Assembly: GCA_903858115.1 (NCBI GenBank)
Contig: CAIOHR010000114.1
Span: forward strand, 227,520 to 291,519
Source: an uncultured Pirellula sp.
GTDB taxonomy: Bacteria > Planctomycetota > Planctomycetia > Pirellulales > Pirellulaceae
Length of the DNA: 64,000 nucleotides
Direction: 5' to 3'
The notes under the pieces: model-generated
Database searches by the model: none
Seen by the model: the letters and a program-made list of their open reading frames with translations, nothing else
Told to the model about the DNA's origin: nothing
Translations under genes and position numbers: made by a program
In this document: positions 44,472 through 54,434 of the stretch, piece after piece
Numbering within the stretch: the first letter of the stretch is position 1
How the letters are laid out: each line of letters begins with the position of its first letter

Positions 44472-45434
44472 GTGTGGACGATCAGGTCGTTTCTCAACAC
44501 AGATACACCTGCCTTGGCCAAGATTTGGAGCGCACACCATCAATCCGTCCATTCCCATTCTGCTTGCTCGACCGTCGTTTGGGATTCTTGCATCCTGTCG
44601 AAACCTTACTTCTTTGCCGATGATCTAGCAATCGCTATAGACGACCTCGGGTACGCGATCGGATTTGTTCACTTCGGATTTGTAGGGGACGAATCTTCTC
44701 AGAGTATGAGCAAGGAGCATTGTGCCATCCACAAGATATGCGTCTTGCCTAGTGCCGATGAAGACGCAATCGCCAGATTGCTACTAGCCCATGCCATGCA
44801 TGCGATGACTGCCCGAGGAGCAATCGTCTGCACTGGACTCGGTGCTGGTGGGATTGGTGGATTTTACCAAGGGATTGCAGATGGCGACAATCTGATGGGT
44901 GTCGTTGCTTCCGATACGAAAAGCCAGAAATGGCTACACGATGCTGGCTTCGTGCCACACCGCCCCACCGAATGCTGGGAGCTTGATTTGGCATCGTTCC
45001 GTCCACCCATGGATCGATTGCAAATCCAGACGCGACGGACATGCACGATCGGCAGAATGCTGGACGAAGATTACGAACACTGGTGGACAAGTGCTGTGCT
45101 GGGTCATTGCGAACAAACACGATTCCACTTGATGCTGAAATCACCGCCGAGCCTAGGGGGCGTCCTCATGTGTTGGTCCCCCGATCCTACGCTCGTTGGA
45201 TTAGATTCGAGTCTAGTGCGCATGATTCTTCCAGACGTCCCAGCCGGCGAAGAGTCGCGAGAGCAGTTCCTTTATCTTGTCGCGGAGTCGATGCGGCAAC
45301 TGCAGCAGGACAAGAAGCGTACGGTAACGTCTGTCGCTTCGGCAGACCAGCAACAAACGATCACACTTCTTCAACGGCTCGGATTCCGCTCCGTAGAACA
45401 TGGATTGATCTTTACGAAGTGCTTAAAGCCCTAG
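44472..45434 (+). CDS. GNAT-like protein, possibly tandem acetyltransferase domains
   Basis: 320 residues, GTG start 3 bp after gatC, so probably cotranscribed. The start MWTIRSFLNTDTPALAKIW is typical of GNAT strand 1. GYAIGFVHFGFVG and IHKICVLPSADEDAIARLLLAHAMHAM correspond to the acetyl-CoA-binding strand and helix of domain 1. The C-terminal third (AESMRQLQQDKKRTVTSVASADQQQTITLLQRLGFRSVEHGLIF) looks like the end of a second GNAT unit. Substrate unknown. Confidence 0.7.
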   Translation: MWTIRSFLNTDTPALAKIWSAHHQSVHSHSACSTVVWDSCILSKPYFFADDLAIAIDDLGYAIGFVHFGFVGDESSQSMSKEHCAIHKICVLPSADEDAIARLLLAHAMHAMTARGAIVCTGLGAGGIGGFYQGIADGDNLMGVVASDTKSQKWLHDAGFVPHRPTECWELDLASFRPPMDRLQIQTRRTCTIGRMLDEDYEHWWTSAVLGHCEQTRFHLMLKSPPSLGGVLMCWSPDPTLVGLDSSLVRMILPDVPAGEESREQFLYLVAESMRQLQQDKKRTVTSVASADQQQTITLLQRLGFRSVEHGLIFTKCLKP

Positions 45435-45477
45435 CCGCGTTAGTCTTTAACATCGTATTGGAGTAATATCGCAAGAC

Positions 45478-45864
45478 ATGACCAACCCATATACATCTTC
45501 TTCCGTTTTGGCATCCGGCCACAGAACGAATCGCGAATCAACCAGCACACTACAATGGGTTGCAACAGCCGTAGCACTTCTTGCGATCGTGATCCTTTTG
45601 GTAGTGGCAGGGACGCTGATTCCTCAAGCAATTCGATTCGGCAATGAAGGCGAAAATCTCCCTCCACGACTAAAAGGTTCTGTTGTCTCGCGAGCGATAG
45701 CCACAGCAAGCTGGGTTGGTGGAATTGCGGCGGTCGCTGGAATCGTCATGAATCTGGTCGGCTTGCTCATGATTCGACGAGGTAAAACGGCGGTACCACT
45801 CTCGCTCGCTGCTTCGTCGATTGCTCTCATGATCTTGATCTCGATTGCGCTCAAGCCGGTATGA
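45478..45864 (+). CDS. small integral membrane protein
   Basis: 128 residues with three predicted transmembrane segments: VATAVALLAIVILLVVAGTLI (about 28-48), GGIAAVAGIVMNLVGLLMI (about 80-98) and VPLSLAASSIALMILISIAL (about 105-124). A soluble Ser/Thr-rich N-terminus. No family recognised. It lies 43 bp after the GNAT gene and converges with larB. Confidence 0.65.
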   Translation: MTNPYTSSSVLASGHRTNRESTSTLQWVATAVALLAIVILLVVAGTLIPQAIRFGNEGENLPPRLKGSVVSRAIATASWVGGIAAVAGIVMNLVGLLMIRRGKTAVPLSLAASSIALMILISIALKPV

Positions 45865-45920
45865 ACTTGTTCTCATGATCGCGCAGCTCGGCTACAAGCA
45901 CGTTGGAAAAAACGCTACAG

Positions 45921-46715
45921 CTAGTCAAGAACTGCACTAGCGATCAACCCGGCCATGTAGGCACCTTTGAAACCGGAATCGATGTTCACGACAGCGATGT
46001 TCGAGGCGCACGCATTGAGCATACTGAGTAGCGCCGAGAGACCTGCAAAATTCGCACCATATCCAACACTTGTCGGAACTGCGATGACAGGACATCGAAC
46101 GTGCCCACCGATCACACTCGGCAATGCTCCCTCCATTCCGGCAACACAAACGATAGCCGTCATCGTTTGAAGTTCGGGTACCTTGGCCAATAGACGATAA
46201 GGGCCAGCCACACCGACATCTTGAAACAGCCGACTCGGAACCTTCATCCAACCGAGCGTCTCGACCGCTTCTTGTGCGACTGCTTCGTCGGTCGTCCCTG
46301 CACTCACGACAGCCACCATTCGCTTCGTTGCATCGCATGCAATCGATTCAGGTGCGGCGGGTGTTGCGAACTTGCCGATTCGAAACGTTTGTCCTTTATG
46401 GTTCCATCGATGCAACGGAAACCATTCGCTGAGCACTCGAACTTGCTCGGGTATAACTCGCGTGACCAACACCTCGTCGTTGTCTATCAAGAGTTGCTCC
46501 GCAGCACTTCGAATGGACTCATTCGACTTGCCCGGTCCATAAATGACTTCGGGGAATCCGCAACGATTCTTGCGATCCCGATCGATCATCAATGCACCGT
46601 CCGACTGAATCGCAGCGTTCAAGATGCGTTGGCCAAACTCTAAAGTCGAAAGTCGACCTGATTGGTAACCGTCGATCAGTTGCTCGACAGATGGGATTCC
46701 GTTCATTGGATTCAT
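45921..46715 (-). CDS. larB: nickel-pincer cofactor biosynthesis protein LarB
   Basis: 264 residues. The N-terminal motif RCGFPEVIYGPGKS and the AIR-carboxylase-like C-terminal half (VAVVSAGTTDEAVAQEA, VCVAGMEGALPSVIGGHV, VPTSVGYGANFAGLSALLSML) are diagnostic of LarB, which carboxylates and hydrolyses NaAD in the first step of the nickel-pincer nucleotide pathway. larC and larE are not in the visible neighbourhood. Normal length. Confidence 0.93.
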   Translation of the reverse strand: MNPMNGIPSVEQLIDGYQSGRLSTLEFGQRILNAAIQSDGALMIDRDRKNRCGFPEVIYGPGKSNESIRSAAEQLLIDNDEVLVTRVIPEQVRVLSEWFPLHRWNHKGQTFRIGKFATPAAPESIACDATKRMVAVVSAGTTDEAVAQEAVETLGWMKVPSRLFQDVGVAGPYRLLAKVPELQTMTAIVCVAGMEGALPSVIGGHVRCPVIAVPTSVGYGANFAGLSALLSMLNACASNIAVVNIDSGFKGAYMAGLIASAVLD

Positions 46716-46748
46716 TGAGTGTTCGGTACTAGTATTGTGGGTAAGTGT

Positions 46749-47366
46749 CTATGCGATGGACTGTTGTAGATCTGGTTGGAGAATCATATCCACGACACGG
46801 CTGATCGCTTCGGCCGCTTGTGATTTTGGCATCGACGGCAGATCGCGATGAGCTCGGAGAACTTGTTCCGGTGTCAAAGGCACGTGTATGAATCCGACAG
46901 GACGCGCGAGGCGATTCTGTTGAAACCATCGATGAGTCAAGTACATGAGAGCGTTGCAAAGGTAGGTTCCGGCATGAAACGAAACGGTGCTCGGAATTCC
47001 AATTGCCTTGAGTTCGCGATTCCAATCACCGAGAGGAAAGCTAGTGCGGTATGCGACTGGTCCCTCTGGAATGAGAGAACCAAAACAGTCTCCAGCCGCT
47101 TCCGTCATGCCAGCGACATTCAATGCGATCGCTTCGAGCTGGATGCGGCTCGCTCCTGGGAATTGTCCTAGATGTAACACGGCGTCGTATCCAGTCGAAA
47201 GATCTTTGTGCAACCGCTCCTGAAGCAACCCGAGGTCCACCGGATAACGACGTGTGGTCAGCCCGGGAATGGTCCCTCGGTGATGCAAAAATGCCACCAA
47301 TGCCTCCCAACTGGAGTTCTGATCCCAAATGTCGTATGGCTCGAAGGCAGTAAGCAGGATTCGCAA
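46749..47366 (-). CDS. pyroglutamyl-peptidase I-like cysteine peptidase (family C15)
   Basis: 205 residues. MRILLTAFEPYDIWDQNSSWEAL is the C15 start. Catalytic residues appear in order: Glu in RIQLEAIALN, Cys in HAGTYLCNALMY, and His in GFIHVPLTPEQ. The family removes N-terminal pyroglutamate from peptides in the cytoplasm. It lies 33 bp upstream of larB on the same strand and may share its transcript. Confidence 0.88.
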   Translation of the reverse strand: MRILLTAFEPYDIWDQNSSWEALVAFLHHRGTIPGLTTRRYPVDLGLLQERLHKDLSTGYDAVLHLGQFPGASRIQLEAIALNVAGMTEAAGDCFGSLIPEGPVAYRTSFPLGDWNRELKAIGIPSTVSFHAGTYLCNALMYLTHRWFQQNRLARPVGFIHVPLTPEQVLRAHRDLPSMPKSQAAEAISRVVDMILQPDLQQSIA

Positions 47367-47549
47367 GGCGACCTCTCTTTTGACGAAGTTCTGGCTAATG
47401 TTATACCTGTTTTAGTTCAAAAAAACGTGCCTGTGAGTTTTGACCGCTGAACAACCCTAGAATTGCTACCTTTGTTGAGATAAAGTGGGGTGATTCGCGG
47501 AAGAATCGTCTCTTCCGTCTCCCGCCTCTCCGTCACGAAAGCACATAGG

Positions 47550-48425
47550 ATGAATGGTCCACAAGCTGGTCGGGCTCCTCGCTCAACACACCTTCCCACC
47601 CAAGTGACCTTGTTTGCTACTTTCGCCCTCTCCTTATCCATGGGATGGACGAAAGGTTTGTTCGCGCAAGATTTGTTTCCTGACAAAGCACTCGAGGCAG
47701 CCGTCCGTTGGGAGGTTTTCGAGAAGCGGTTCAACACCGAACCGATCAAAGCGGATGACGTCAAAAATATTTCCCAGGTTGTAGCCAAAGGAAAGGGCAT
47801 CAAGTCGCTCGAAGGCTTGCAGCACTGCAAAGCGATCATGAAGATCGATTTAGCCAACAACGAAATTGTCGATCTGGCTCCCATCGCCGAACTCAAACTG
47901 CTTCAGTCGATCGACCTCTCGTCGAACAAAATCACATCGATCGCCCCAATGAACGGACTGGTTCAATCGCAATACATTCAGTTATCCAAGAACACGATCG
48001 AGGACATCTCGCCGCTGAAGGATATGAAGAACATGAACTCGCTTTACATCACGGACAACAAGATCAAGTCGTTGGAGCCTATCGCGGGACTCAAGAAGCT
48101 ATGGACTTTGCAGGTTGCTGGTAACCCTGTCGACAAAGTCGCTGCTATCTCCGAACTGAAGGGGCTCAAGACGTTGAATATGCAGAACTGCGGACTCAAG
48201 AAATTAGACTTCATTCAAGAATTGAAAGAACTCAGCCTCTTAATGCTCGAGCAAAATCCTTTAGAGTCTCTCGAACCATTGGCAGTATCGTGTGAAGCAG
48301 ATTCGGGCCGCCGATTTGCACCTTTTTTGCGTCTCTACCTCGATCCGAAGATAGTGGGCGATCAAGCGGCAACCATCGAACGACTTCGCAAAGTCGGCGT
48401 GCGTGTTAACCCGGAAAAGAAGTAA
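47550..48425 (+). CDS. secreted leucine-rich-repeat protein
   Basis: About 291 residues from ATG 47550; a GTG at 47490 would add 20 residues before the signal. A signal-like stretch VTLFATFALSLSMGWTKGLFAQ is near the start. Residues about 80-220 hold six to seven SDS22/internalin-type LRRs of 22 residues (for example LANNEIVDLAPIAEL, LSSNKITSIAPMNGL, ITDNKIKSLEPIAGL). Likely a protein-protein interaction scaffold outside the cytoplasm. The TAA stop overlaps the next ATG by one base (TAATG), so the two are coupled. Confidence 0.8.
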   Translation: MNGPQAGRAPRSTHLPTQVTLFATFALSLSMGWTKGLFAQDLFPDKALEAAVRWEVFEKRFNTEPIKADDVKNISQVVAKGKGIKSLEGLQHCKAIMKIDLANNEIVDLAPIAELKLLQSIDLSSNKITSIAPMNGLVQSQYIQLSKNTIEDISPLKDMKNMNSLYITDNKIKSLEPIAGLKKLWTLQVAGNPVDKVAAISELKGLKTLNMQNCGLKKLDFIQELKELSLLMLEQNPLESLEPLAVSCEADSGRRFAPFLRLYLDPKIVGDQAATIERLRKVGVRVNPEKK

Positions 48426-49897
48426 TGACAATCCAATACCTGACGGTGATTCGAACTACCATTGTTGCTGGACTATTGGTTATCACGAAACTGAACTGTC
48501 AGGCGGAGGATCCAGCCACCGTACGCTTTATCCCACGCAGCGATGCGAATGCCGCAAAAGATTTGGAAACACTGCGCTATGCACTGAGCAAAGTGAAAGA
48601 CTCGAAAGGGAACATCGACCCATTAAGCGATTACGTGAAACCACCCAAGTCCATCTCGGACAAAGAACGAAGCAAACGGAGTGCGTGGAAAGAGGATGAC
48701 GAAGCATGGGTCGCTCCCTCGCTAACAGGGAACCAAGGTAAGTCGTACCGTGCACCTCGCATCGAACTCGAATCGGTTGAGGATCTTTACGTTCCGCTAG
48801 CTACTAAGGCAAAGAATCTCCAAACGGGATCCGCTGGAAAGACGACTCCGAGCACAAACTTCACCGACGGTTTTCGACCCGCGGGGTTCGTCGATGAACA
48901 CTCACGAATTGCCAGCCAACCGACGTTCGCTTCCGCACCGTATACCACAAGTAACGGGATGGAGCGATTGTCGCGGTTTCAAGAAATACCGTATAACTCG
49001 CCCGGAAATTCAACGACCCCGGGATTAGGAAACCCGGGAGCCATTCCTGGCGGCAATTATCCGGCTCCCAATCCTTATGCATTCAATCCTGGCCCCCCCG
49101 TCAATCCTGGTCCCCCCGTCAATCCTGGTCCCCCCGTCAATCCCGGCACCTTCGCTGCTCCTCCAGCGACATTCAATCCCGGTCCGATTCCCACTGGACC
49201 TCCAATCCTCCCGAACAATATGGCAACGAATCCGCCAGCCGTAAACCCTGGAACCATGGCGAACCCCGGGACTTTCAATCCCCCTATTGCGAATCCGAAT
49301 CCTGCTTTCATCCCAGGATCGACCATGCCTCCAACGGTCACCATGCCTCCAGCGGTCACCATGCCTCCAGCGGTCACCATGCCTCCAGCGGTCACCATGC
49401 CCGCCCCGGCCCCAACCTACATACCGAACAATCCGCCCTCGATTCCCTACCAGCCCAATCCTTACGGGGGGACCGTAAACGCACCTGCGAATCCGACGCG
49501 TAGTCCGAGCGACATCAATCCGCCTCGATACAACACGACGCCATCGTACGTAAACAACTCGCCCTTTGTCAGCGGTCCTCCTTGCGAGACAGACGCCCGA
49601 TTCATGGTATCCCCAACGCTGTTTCGACCCACCACAGACAATTGCAACACTTGCGGCACCACCCCCAGTCGTCCCTACGCATCCAATCCGTATACACCAG
49701 GCGGAACCCCGCTTAGTTATGTGCCACCCACCTACTTTCCAAACACATTCGCGGGGTACAACACCAGTTATCGACCTCTGATCGGATTGGGGCAAGATCT
49801 CTCGCGGGCACAATTGGGACGAGGCATCATCGGACAACCAACGGCCTACATGGCATCGCAACCCGTTCGAAACATTCTTCGATACCTATTCCCTTAG
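48425..49897 (+). CDS. secreted Pro/Asn-rich low-complexity protein
   Basis: 490 residues. A signal-like N-terminus (TTIVAGLLVITKLNCQAED). Residues about 195-370 are Pro/Asn/Gly-rich, including three NPGPPV units and four TMPPAV units encoded by exact or near-exact 18-bp DNA repeats. The C-terminus (PSRPYASNPYTPGG...GYNTSYRPLIGLGQDLSRAQLGRGIIGQPTAY) is Tyr/Pro/Gly-rich. Extended and probably disordered; candidate cell-wall or matrix component. Partner of the LRR gene by coupling. Confidence 0.75.
   Translation: MTIQYLTVIRTTIVAGLLVITKLNCQAEDPATVRFIPRSDANAAKDLETLRYALSKVKDSKGNIDPLSDYVKPPKSISDKERSKRSAWKEDDEAWVAPSLTGNQGKSYRAPRIELESVEDLYVPLATKAKNLQTGSAGKTTPSTNFTDGFRPAGFVDEHSRIASQPTFASAPYTTSNGMERLSRFQEIPYNSPGNSTTPGLGNPGAIPGGNYPAPNPYAFNPGPPVNPGPPVNPGPPVNPGTFAAPPATFNPGPIPTGPPILPNNMATNPPAVNPGTMANPGTFNPPIANPNPAFIPGSTMPPTVTMPPAVTMPPAVTMPPAVTMPAPAPTYIPNNPPSIPYQPNPYGGTVNAPANPTRSPSDINPPRYNTTPSYVNNSPFVSGPPCETDARFMVSPTLFRPTTDNCNTCGTTPSRPYASNPYTPGGTPLSYVPPTYFPNTFAGYNTSYRPLIGLGQDLSRAQLGRGIIGQPTAYMASQPVRNILRYLFP
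49088..49142 (+). repeat. 18-bp tandem repeat, three units (NPGPPV)
   Basis: Three successive CCCCCCGTCAATCCTGGT-type units differing by one or two bases, in frame. Six residues per unit, so copy number can change without a frameshift. Confidence 0.8.
49324..49399 (+). repeat. 18-bp tandem repeat, four units (TMPPAV)
   Basis: Four successive ATGCCTCCAGCGGTCACC units; the first has ACG for GCG. In frame in the same gene as the NPGPPV repeat. Confidence 0.85.
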
Positions 49898-49945
49898 CCT
49901 AGCCATCACTTCATCTAGCTATTTTTCAGATCGAACGAGCAACGG

Positions 49946-51121
49946 ATGCGCCATTATCTTGATCATGCTTCCACGAGCTGGCCCAAGCCTCCCGGTGTCA
50001 TCGAAGCTGGTGTCTCCTTTCAAGCATCGTGCGGTGCAGCCGCTGGGCGTGGCGGCTATCGATCGTCCCAGGAAGCAGACCGAGTGGTTCAGTCGACGCG
50101 CCGTCTGTTACAAGAGACCATCGGTGCAGCGCATTCGGACGAAATTGCCTTTTGTACCAACGGCACGCACTCGTTGAATGCTGCCATTTTTGGGCTCGCC
50201 CTGGGCTCGATGGGAAAACCCTTTCATGTAGTCACGACAGCGACGGAACACAACAGTGTCCTGCGTCCCTTAGCGTTGGCAGCCAAACGAGGTTGGCTCA
50301 CTTGGACAGCCGTCGAGTGTGATCCCACGGGACGAGTCGATCCTGCTGATGTCGCAGATGCGGTAAGGCCCGAGACGCGATGGTTATTCCTCAATCATGC
50401 ATCCAATGTTACAGGCTATATTCAAGATATCGCAGCGATACGCGAGATCGCCGACCGTCATAGTATTCACTTGATGATCGATGCAGCACAGTCTTTGGGT
50501 TACCTGCCTATCGATGTTCGCGATAGTGGTATCGATATTCTATCGGCGCCGGGTCACAAAGGTTTAGGCGGTACCTTAGGGACAGGTTTGCTCTACGTTC
50601 GTCGGGAAATCCAGTCTTCTCTAGCCCCGTTATTGATTGGTGGCACCGGAGAGTTGAGCGAGACGATCGATGGGAACTTTTCTTGGCAGTCGGTGATAGA
50701 GTCTGGGAATCTTAACGTTCCCGCGATCGCATCGCTAAAATGTGCGATGGAATGGAAACGGTCCGCCCCAGGGACCGATTATTCTCTCTGGATCCAACAA
50801 CTGCTCGATGCAATCAACGCTTCCAGCAAATTCGAAGTCGTTGGAAGCCAGCGCCGTTCGCTCCATTCTCACGTGCCTATCATCAGTGTTGTTGCCCGTT
50901 CACGGAATTCAGGCCTTCTAAGCCAAGAGTTAGCGATGATGATGGAATCGATGGCGAACGTCGAATGCCGTGCAGGATTTCATTGCGCGGGTTTGATACA
51001 CAAATCCCTCAACACCACGGACTGTGGAGGCACGCTACGTCTGAGCATGGGCCAAACGTCGCAAGCCGACGATGTTGTAGCCGCTTGCGAGGGTATCCAA
51101 CGCGTGGCGGAAATTCTCTAA
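49946..51121 (+). CDS. cysteine desulfurase-type PLP enzyme
   Basis: 391 residues, class V aminotransferase fold. HYLDHASTSWPKP start, the PLP-phosphate region TNGTHSLNAAIFGL, the DAAQSLGYLPIDV aspartate, the Schiff-base lysine in SAPGHKGLGG, and a C-terminal cysteine in CRAGFHCAGLIHK (catalytic Cys of the SufS/CsdA type). Would take sulfur from cysteine as a protein-bound persulfide. No iron-sulfur assembly genes beside it, so the acceptor is unknown. Confidence 0.9.
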   Translation: MRHYLDHASTSWPKPPGVIEAGVSFQASCGAAAGRGGYRSSQEADRVVQSTRRLLQETIGAAHSDEIAFCTNGTHSLNAAIFGLALGSMGKPFHVVTTATEHNSVLRPLALAAKRGWLTWTAVECDPTGRVDPADVADAVRPETRWLFLNHASNVTGYIQDIAAIREIADRHSIHLMIDAAQSLGYLPIDVRDSGIDILSAPGHKGLGGTLGTGLLYVRREIQSSLAPLLIGGTGELSETIDGNFSWQSVIESGNLNVPAIASLKCAMEWKRSAPGTDYSLWIQQLLDAINASSKFEVVGSQRRSLHSHVPIISVVARSRNSGLLSQELAMMMESMANVECRAGFHCAGLIHKSLNTTDCGGTLRLSMGQTSQADDVVAACEGIQRVAEIL

Positions 51122-51229
51122 TCCGCTCGACACCACGTCCTTATGGGGCTTGATATACCCCTCTCGATCGTATCGCTCTAGAATGCGGAATCAAACGAAT
51201 GTCGAGTCGAGAATCTTGGAGCCAACCAG

Positions 51230-51778
51230 TTGAAACGCGGTACGAACAACCAACACAAAATCAAGCCATCTTCATCTACCAAGCCGAGCGCTGCCAAGTC
51301 GAAAGACCGAAAGTTTTGGCTGATGAAAACGGAACCTGATGTTTTCTCAATCGATGATCTTCGGAACGCTCCCAACCAAACGACATGTTGGGACGGCGTT
51401 CGCAACTATCAAGCTCGCAATTTTATGCGAGATCAAATGAGATTGGGGGACGGAGTCCTGATTTATCATAGCAATGCGAACCCGTCGTGCGTGGTAGGAA
51501 CGGCTACGATCGTGCGGACCTCCTATCCAGATCACACCGCCTGGGACAAGTACGATCCTCACCATGACCCGAAATGCGACCCAGCCAATCCGCGATGGTT
51601 TATGGTGGACATCCAGTACGAGTCCACCTTGCCACAGCCACTTTCTTTAGAAATGCTTCGTCAAATTCCATCTCTCAAAAGCATGGAGTTGCTTCGAAAA
51701 GGATCGAGGCTAAGCGTTCAGCCAGTAACCAAACAACAATTTGATACCATCATTCATTTTGCATTACCCAACACATAG
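51230..51778 (+). CDS. EVE-domain protein
   Basis: 182 residues. FWLMKTEPDVFSIDDLRN, CWDGVRNYQARNFMRDQMRLGDGVLIYHSNA, and VVGTATIV are characteristic of the EVE domain (thymocyte nuclear protein 1 type), a PUA-like fold that binds modified bases. The basic N-terminal extension (residues 1-27) rests on a TTG start; an internal ATG at the KTEPD segment would give the bare domain. Single gene between a desulfurase and a convergent DUF1080 gene. Confidence 0.9.
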   Translation: MKRGTNNQHKIKPSSSTKPSAAKSKDRKFWLMKTEPDVFSIDDLRNAPNQTTCWDGVRNYQARNFMRDQMRLGDGVLIYHSNANPSCVVGTATIVRTSYPDHTAWDKYDPHHDPKCDPANPRWFMVDIQYESTLPQPLSLEMLRQIPSLKSMELLRKGSRLSVQPVTKQQFDTIIHFALPNT

Positions 51779-51813
51779 TCACAGGCTGCCTTCGCTGGAA
51801 GCCTAGCCCAGGG

Positions 51814-52521
51814 TTACTTCTGCAGACTAGCAGGAGCCTTAGCATCTGTAATGACTTCAAATCGAAAGTTTCGATACCAGACTTCGCTTCCATGGTCGGT
51901 AAGCATCAGTCTTCCGTGCAAGGTTTTTCCAAAGCCTTCGCGATCATTGAATTTGCTTTCCGCAAATCGCTTGTCCCAATCCGAGTCGCCAATCGTGGCT
52001 GTGACGATTCGCTTTCCGTTGAGCCAATGTTCTAACTTTGTACCACGTGCAACGATCTTCGCTTCGTTCCACTCGCCAGCAGGCTTCGCAGCCTTGTCCG
52101 AATTCGGTTCATACAAATCGTAGATCGCACCTGTGCTATTCTTGGACGCAACTTGCTTGGCACCTGTGTCATCGTAGACTTGGTACTCGAAACCGAGCGT
52201 TCGACTGTCGTAGGTCCGAACACGATACTTGATTCCGCTATTCCCTTTGGGAGCGATCTTGAAATCGAAGCTCAAGCTGAAGTCGGCATATTCTTCTCTG
52301 GTGACGATGTTGCCGCCCCGTTCACCCTCGCGACTTAGATGAATAACTCCATCGTTAATCTTCCAACTAGCTGGTACTGGTTTCCCGTCGACAGTACTCC
52401 ATGCAGAGAACGAACTGTTTGGAAAGAGGTTCTTCTCCTCTTGCGAGAAAGCCCACATGGGACACAAAGCGAATAAACCAAGTAACAGAAGTGCACGATC
52501 AAGGAATGTGGAATAGAGCAC
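51814..52521 (-). CDS. secreted DUF1080 (3-keto-disaccharide hydrolase family) protein
   Basis: 235 residues. Signal peptide (ALLLLGLFALCPMWAFSQ). Jelly-roll blocks typical of DUF1080: WKINDGVIHLS, YADFSLSFDFKIAPKGNSGIKYRV, GFEYQVYDDTG, AGEWNEAKIVARGTKLEHWLNGKRI, GRLMLTDHGSEVWYRNFRF. Planctomycetes carry many of these, linked to carbohydrate processing. Complete length. Confidence 0.92.
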   Translation of the reverse strand: MLYSTFLDRALLLLGLFALCPMWAFSQEEKNLFPNSSFSAWSTVDGKPVPASWKINDGVIHLSREGERGGNIVTREEYADFSLSFDFKIAPKGNSGIKYRVRTYDSRTLGFEYQVYDDTGAKQVASKNSTGAIYDLYEPNSDKAAKPAGEWNEAKIVARGTKLEHWLNGKRIVTATIGDSDWDKRFAESKFNDREGFGKTLHGRLMLTDHGSEVWYRNFRFEVITDAKAPASLQK

Positions 52522-53089
52522 AGGTGAGTTCCAAGAACAGGGAGGGGATAATCAATCAAACGATGCGGTGACCAGTACATTTAACAAATTATAGCAGCTC
52601 GAACGCAGGGCTGCTCGGATCTCCTGATTTGCAATCGCAACCTGGGCAGCGCTGATAGAAACAGCTTCGATCGGTCTCACACTCGGGGGCAACGGTATGT
52701 TGTGCAATGCGCCCAGGAATCGCCGAGGAAGAGTCGGACCGCCTGTATCCGCCTTCGCTTGGGCAACAACAGAACCCGAGGGATCGTGCCTGACTGTCCT
52801 CAAAAAATCTTCGTCGTCGAGGAGAGTACGTAGCCCGAACGAAATTTCCGGAAAATGAGAAAATCCCTCGTTTCTCTCCGGCCTCCGATTGCGAAAATCG
52901 CGTGCTTTACGTCCTCACTTCATCACAAATCGCTGTTCAATCGAGATTAAATTCGGCCTGAGAGCGGATGACACCGCGGAACCGTTGCTATATGCTCATG
53001 AGTAGTGTTGCGACTGCATCAAATGCTTGTATTTCGTGCTGCGCCGTTTGTTTGACGAGTGTTGTTTTCCGCCAATCCCCAATCGTTCC
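52522..53089. other. 568-bp gap between divergent genes
   Basis: Contains an 83-codon minus-strand frame (52552-52803) without ribosome-binding site or recognised pattern, so no gene is called. The rest should hold the promoters of the DUF1080 and E2 genes. No RNA gene seen. Confidence 0.4.
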
Positions 53090-54421
53090 ATGGTAGATAT
53101 CGTTGTTCCGTCCGTCGGTGAGAGTATTTCCGAAGTTCAAATCAGCAAGTGGCTAAAAAAAGAAGGGGATTGGGTGGCCGCTGGTACCGATTTGGTGGAA
53201 CTGGAAACCGAAAAAGCATCCGTTCAGGTTTCTGCCCCCGAGGACGGGATCCTGGTCAAAATTCTGAGGAAAGACGAAGAATTCGCTTCCGTAGGAGACG
53301 TGATCGCTTCGTTCCAAGCAGCAGCCAAGGGCGCAACTGGCCAACCTGCAGCAGGTCAACCCGCAGGAGTTCCCCCGATTGCGACGCCGATCGCAAATAC
53401 TGTGTCAACACCGGCAAACACTGCCTCGCAACCGGCCGCGCACGTGATGCCCTCGGCTCAGCGGATGTTAGACGACAACAACGTTCCCGCAGCCAACGTT
53501 CCTGCGACGGGGCCTGGGGGTCGACTGTTGAAAGAAGACGTCAGCCGCTACGTTGCCGCGGCCGCCAACGCCGTTGGCAGCACGATCGCGTCGGCTGGCG
53601 TGGCTGTCTCTGCGGCGACCACTGCCGCTGCGAAGTCGGTCGCAGCCACCATTTCGCCACCCGCCCAACCCACAACTAGCCACGCCGCCACCACGGCAAT
53701 CGTCGAACAAGGTTCTGCGAATCGAGCCGAAGAAGTCAAGCCGATGAGCATGATTCGTCGAACGATCGCAACGCGATTGGTTCAGGCGCAACACACTGCA
53801 GCTCTTTTGACAACCTTTAACGAAGTCGACATGCAGCCTGTCATGTCGCTCCGCAAAAAATATCAAGAAGCGTTTTTGGAAAAGCACGGCGTGAAACTGG
53901 GCTTTATGTCATTCTTCGCCAAAGCGTCGTGCGAAGCGCTGAAGCGGTATCCGTCCGTCAATGCCGAGATTCGCGGCAGCAATGTTGTTTATCGCAAGTA
54001 CTTTGATATTGGAATCGCGATCGGTGGCGGAAAAGGACTTGTGGTACCTGTTCTTCGCAACGTCGAGAAAATGGGATTTGCCGAAATCGAACGAACCATC
54101 GGTGAATATGCTTCACGAGCGATGGCGAACAAGCTTATGCCAGAGGACCTCGAAGGAGGCACGTTCACCATTAGCAACGGCGGCATCTACGGCTCGCTTC
54201 TCTCGACTCCAATCGTCAATCCACCTCAGAGCGGAATCCTCGGATTGCATTCGATCCAAGAACGACCGATCGCATTGAACGGAGAAGTGGTTATTCGACC
54301 GATGATGTACTTGGCGTTGACCTACGACCATAGAATCATCGATGGACGCGAAGCTGTTAGCTTCTTGAAGACTATCAAAGAAGTCATCGAAGATCCTTCG
54401 CGTTTGTTCCTTGAAATATAG
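53090..54421 (+). CDS. sucB: 2-oxo acid dehydrogenase E2 (dihydrolipoyl succinyltransferase type)
   Basis: About 443 residues from ATG 53090 ([21 protein letters not shown]). A lipoyl domain is at 1-80 with the lipoylated Lys in ETEKASVQV. An Ala/Pro/Thr-rich linker follows, then the E3-binding domain ([31 protein letters not shown], about 123-155), a second Ala-rich linker and the catalytic domain with [12 protein letters not shown]. The ordered match PSVGESI is typical of 2-oxoglutarate dehydrogenase E2. Its E1 and E3 partners are not adjacent. Symbol by family resemblance. Confidence 0.9.
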   Translation: MVDIVVPSVGESISEVQISKWLKKEGDWVAAGTDLVELETEKASVQVSAPEDGILVKILRKDEEFASVGDVIASFQAAAKGATGQPAAGQPAGVPPIATPIANTVSTPANTASQPAAHVMPSAQRMLDDNNVPAANVPATGPGGRLLKEDVSRYVAAAANAVGSTIASAGVAVSAATTAAAKSVAATISPPAQPTTSHAATTAIVEQGSANRAEEVKPMSMIRRTIATRLVQAQHTAALLTTFNEVDMQPVMSLRKKYQEAFLEKHGVKLGFMSFFAKASCEALKRYPSVNAEIRGSNVVYRKYFDIGIAIGGGKGLVVPVLRNVEKMGFAEIERTIGEYASRAMANKLMPEDLEGGTFTISNGGIYGSLLSTPIVNPPQSGILGLHSIQERPIALNGEVVIRPMMYLALTYDHRIIDGREAVSFLKTIKEVIEDPSRLFLEI

Positions 54422-54434
54422 TTATTGCGCGTTC

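Noticed and set aside
49025..49861. 278-codon Gly/Arg-rich frame on the minus strand
   Set aside because: Antisense of the proline-rich repeat gene; repeats keep all frames open. No ribosome-binding site.
52552..52803. 83-codon minus-strand ORF in the gap before sucB
   Set aside because: No ribosome-binding site, no signal or domain pattern; length is within chance.
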